Assembly: GCA_003427395.1 (NCBI GenBank)
Contig: BFEA01000032.1
Coordinates: 1,658,118 to 1,687,879 of the forward strand
Length of the DNA stretch: 29,762 bases
Source of the DNA: Chara braunii
Lineage: Eukaryota; Streptophyta; Charophyceae; Charales; Characeae
Direction: 5' to 3'
Below the pieces are notes generated by a model. It searched no databases. It was not told where the DNA came from and saw nothing but the letters and a program-made list of their open reading frames with translations. The first letter of the stretch is position 1; each line of letters opens with the position of its first letter. Positions 28,516 through 29,762 of this stretch are shown here, piece by piece. Made by a program: the position numbers and the translations under genes.

Positions 28516-28656
28516 AATGAAAAATTCAACAGCATGTGTCGACGATGTGCGCCGAAGTGCAGAACTGCCATCGTCGTCCCCGCCGCTCCAGCAGCAGCAG
28601 TCGCTGCTGCCACGCTACACGCTTCGTCTCCGCTTTAGCCGCCGCTCTCGTTGATC

Positions 28657-28717
28657 CTCTCTCTCTCTCTCTCTCTCTCTCGCTCGCTCGCTCACTTGCA
28701 CGCGAGCACGGGAGCGC

Positions 28718-28783
<66 letters not shown>
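28657..28783. repeat. Two (TC)n arrays, each followed by CGCTCGCTC
   Basis: TC runs at 28657-28680 and 28722-28783. Both are followed by CGCTCGCTC-type sequence, so the array plus its flank was probably duplicated. Confidence 0.95.
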
Positions 28784-28786
<3 letters not shown>

Positions 28787-29190
28787 CGCTCGCTCACGCC
28801 CATGCGTGTCACGTTGACGCGTTCGGGCTCGTGCGGCAAATGAGGTGCGGCAGAACTGAACGGCCTTTTTATGTAGCCGTTCCCCCAGCAGGTCGTCCAA
28901 CCCCGATACCCCGCGGAAACCCTGCTTGACGTCAGACCCACATCACGCGGGTTTTTTATTTTCTTTTATTGAAAAAAAAAAAAAAATTGAATGCATGAGG
29001 CGGTACCCGACAAGGGTTCCCACCACCCCACACCTTCAGAAACCCCGACCCCCCCCCCAACCGCGCGAAAACTCGATTCGTGGACCCCGTTCATTCGTGT
29101 CCAATGCGCGTTTGAACGGGAGTTGAACGTGAATTTAACACGCGTTAAATTATTTAACGAGGAACCCAGGTTAAATCCAGTTTCGGACAC
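28784..29190. other. Stretch without recognised gene
   Basis: It contains an A-homopolymer at 28972-28985, a C-run at 29050-29059 and the near-palindrome TTTAACACGCGTTAAA at 29132-29147. No gene is recognised. Confidence 0.4.
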
Positions 29191-29194
29191 ACAG

Positions 29195-29299
29195 GTGAGG
29201 AGTAGGTTGCTCATGGTGAGGAGTAGCTTGTTCATCATTAGGAGGATGTTGTTCGTGTTAAGGATTATATTGTTCATGGTGAATATTGAGTCCATCTCA
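29195..29299. repeat. 21-bp tandem repeat, five units
   Basis: Units start at 29195, 29216, 29237, 29258 and 29279 (GTGAGGAGTAGGTTGCTCATG and diverged forms). On the - strand the 21-bp period gives seven-residue repeats such as TMSNLLL and MMNKLLL. This may be coincidental, as the frame has no wider coding support. Confidence 0.85.
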
Positions 29300-29474
29300 T
29301 AATGTTTTTCACTTTTTCACCCTTTTGAAACTTTATAATTTTCAAAGTTTTCGCCTAACTTAAAATTTGAGGATCTTCACTTTTTTCACCATTTCACGTT
29401 GTTGGTGCAAGAGGAGGTCGGAATGGTTTAAGGGTGTTCATGTTTTTCACCACTTTACATGAGAAAGTTGAAGT

Positions 29475-29690
29475 ATTGAAGAAAGTGAACACCCTGAAAC
29501 CACCCACCCTCTCCCGGTTTGCCACTCGAACCTGTGAAGAAAAAAATAAAAAAGTCGAAATGGTGAATAAAGTGAACACCCTGAAACGCCCCCCCCCTAC
29601 CCTTGATCTTCCGGGACAGGGTGGGTCGTTTCAAGGTGTTCACTTTCTTTACCAGGTTCGATTGACAAACCGGGAGAGGGTTTTCACGAT
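29475..29690. repeat. Interleaved direct and inverted repeats
   Basis: GTGAACACCCTGAAAC occurs at about 29487 and 29573, and inverted as GTTTCAAGGTGTTCAC at about 29628-29643. CCTCTCCCGGTTTGCCACTC (29507 onward) is inverted as GACAAACCGGGAGAGG at 29665-29680. Together they form a long imperfect palindrome centred near 29605. The words TTCACCACTT at about 29446 and 29694 are shared with the 22.9-23.2 kb palindrome. Confidence 0.8.
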
Positions 29691-29762
29691 CTTCACCACT
29701 TCACGTATTTCACGTTTTTCATAGCAGGTTGGAGTGCCAAAGCCAAGGGAGGGGGGGGGGGG
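29691..29762. other. Window end with G run
   Basis: CACTTCACGTATTTCACG repeats a TTTCACG word; the sequence ends in a long G homopolymer that may mark a contig or repeat edge. Confidence 0.4.

Noticed and set aside
28526-28941. Reverse and forward frames through the TC arrays
   Set aside because: They consist of Ser-Leu or Arg-Glu dipeptide runs encoded by the microsatellite.

Overview
The window looks like nuclear, accessory (intergenic and transposon-derived) DNA from a eukaryote of the green lineage. My best guess is a repeat-rich streptophyte alga such as Chara. The clues are two BED/DUF659/hAT-type transposase relics of the plant kind, exact matches to the 3' ends of plant tRNA-Asp and tRNA-iMet at retrotransposon primer-binding-like sites, plant G-box-like words, many long (TC)n/(GA)n arrays, and an assembly gap of N. 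The species is inference. I see no intact conserved host gene, no rRNA gene and no functional tRNA gene.

Layout. 1-3.9 kb is simple and degenerate repeat: CGAACG-rich DNA, (TC)n, (GATT)n, a G-rich minisatellite, (GA)n and a G-box-bearing repeat. 3928-8122 (+) is a dead hAT transposase gene with BED finger, DUF659 core, hAT C-terminal domain and a long basic/acidic tail. 8.2-11.5 kb is mostly non-coding, with short direct repeats, a possible gag-like fragment and a gap of N at 10839-11163. 11.64-14.29 kb is a 31-copy satellite with a 91-bp monomer that can fold into a hairpin. 14.4-14.7 kb has nested inverted repeats carrying A-box- and B-box-like sequences. 14.7-20.4 kb holds unrecognised DNA, a 54-bp coding-phase repeat, an AT-rich block and two primer-binding-like sites facing opposite ways. 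20.8-23.2 kb has three further structured repeats: a 51-53-bp hairpin minisatellite, a three-monomer higher-order minisatellite and a 76-bp palindrome with an extra copy. 23.4-24.8 kb is rich in GTACC words. 28220-24917 (-) is a second, different hAT relic with a lost catalytic Glu. 28.2-29.76 kb is (TC)n, a 21-bp repeat and a palindromic repeat.

The two transposases are the only genes whose function I can name. Both carry several in-frame stops in otherwise conserved sequence, so neither should make an active enzyme. The most interesting content is the architecture of the tandem repeats: hairpin-forming monomers, ordered monomer variants, recurrent short-monomer deletions, and several unrelated repeats with a period near 51-55 bp. 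I found no convincing new gene system.
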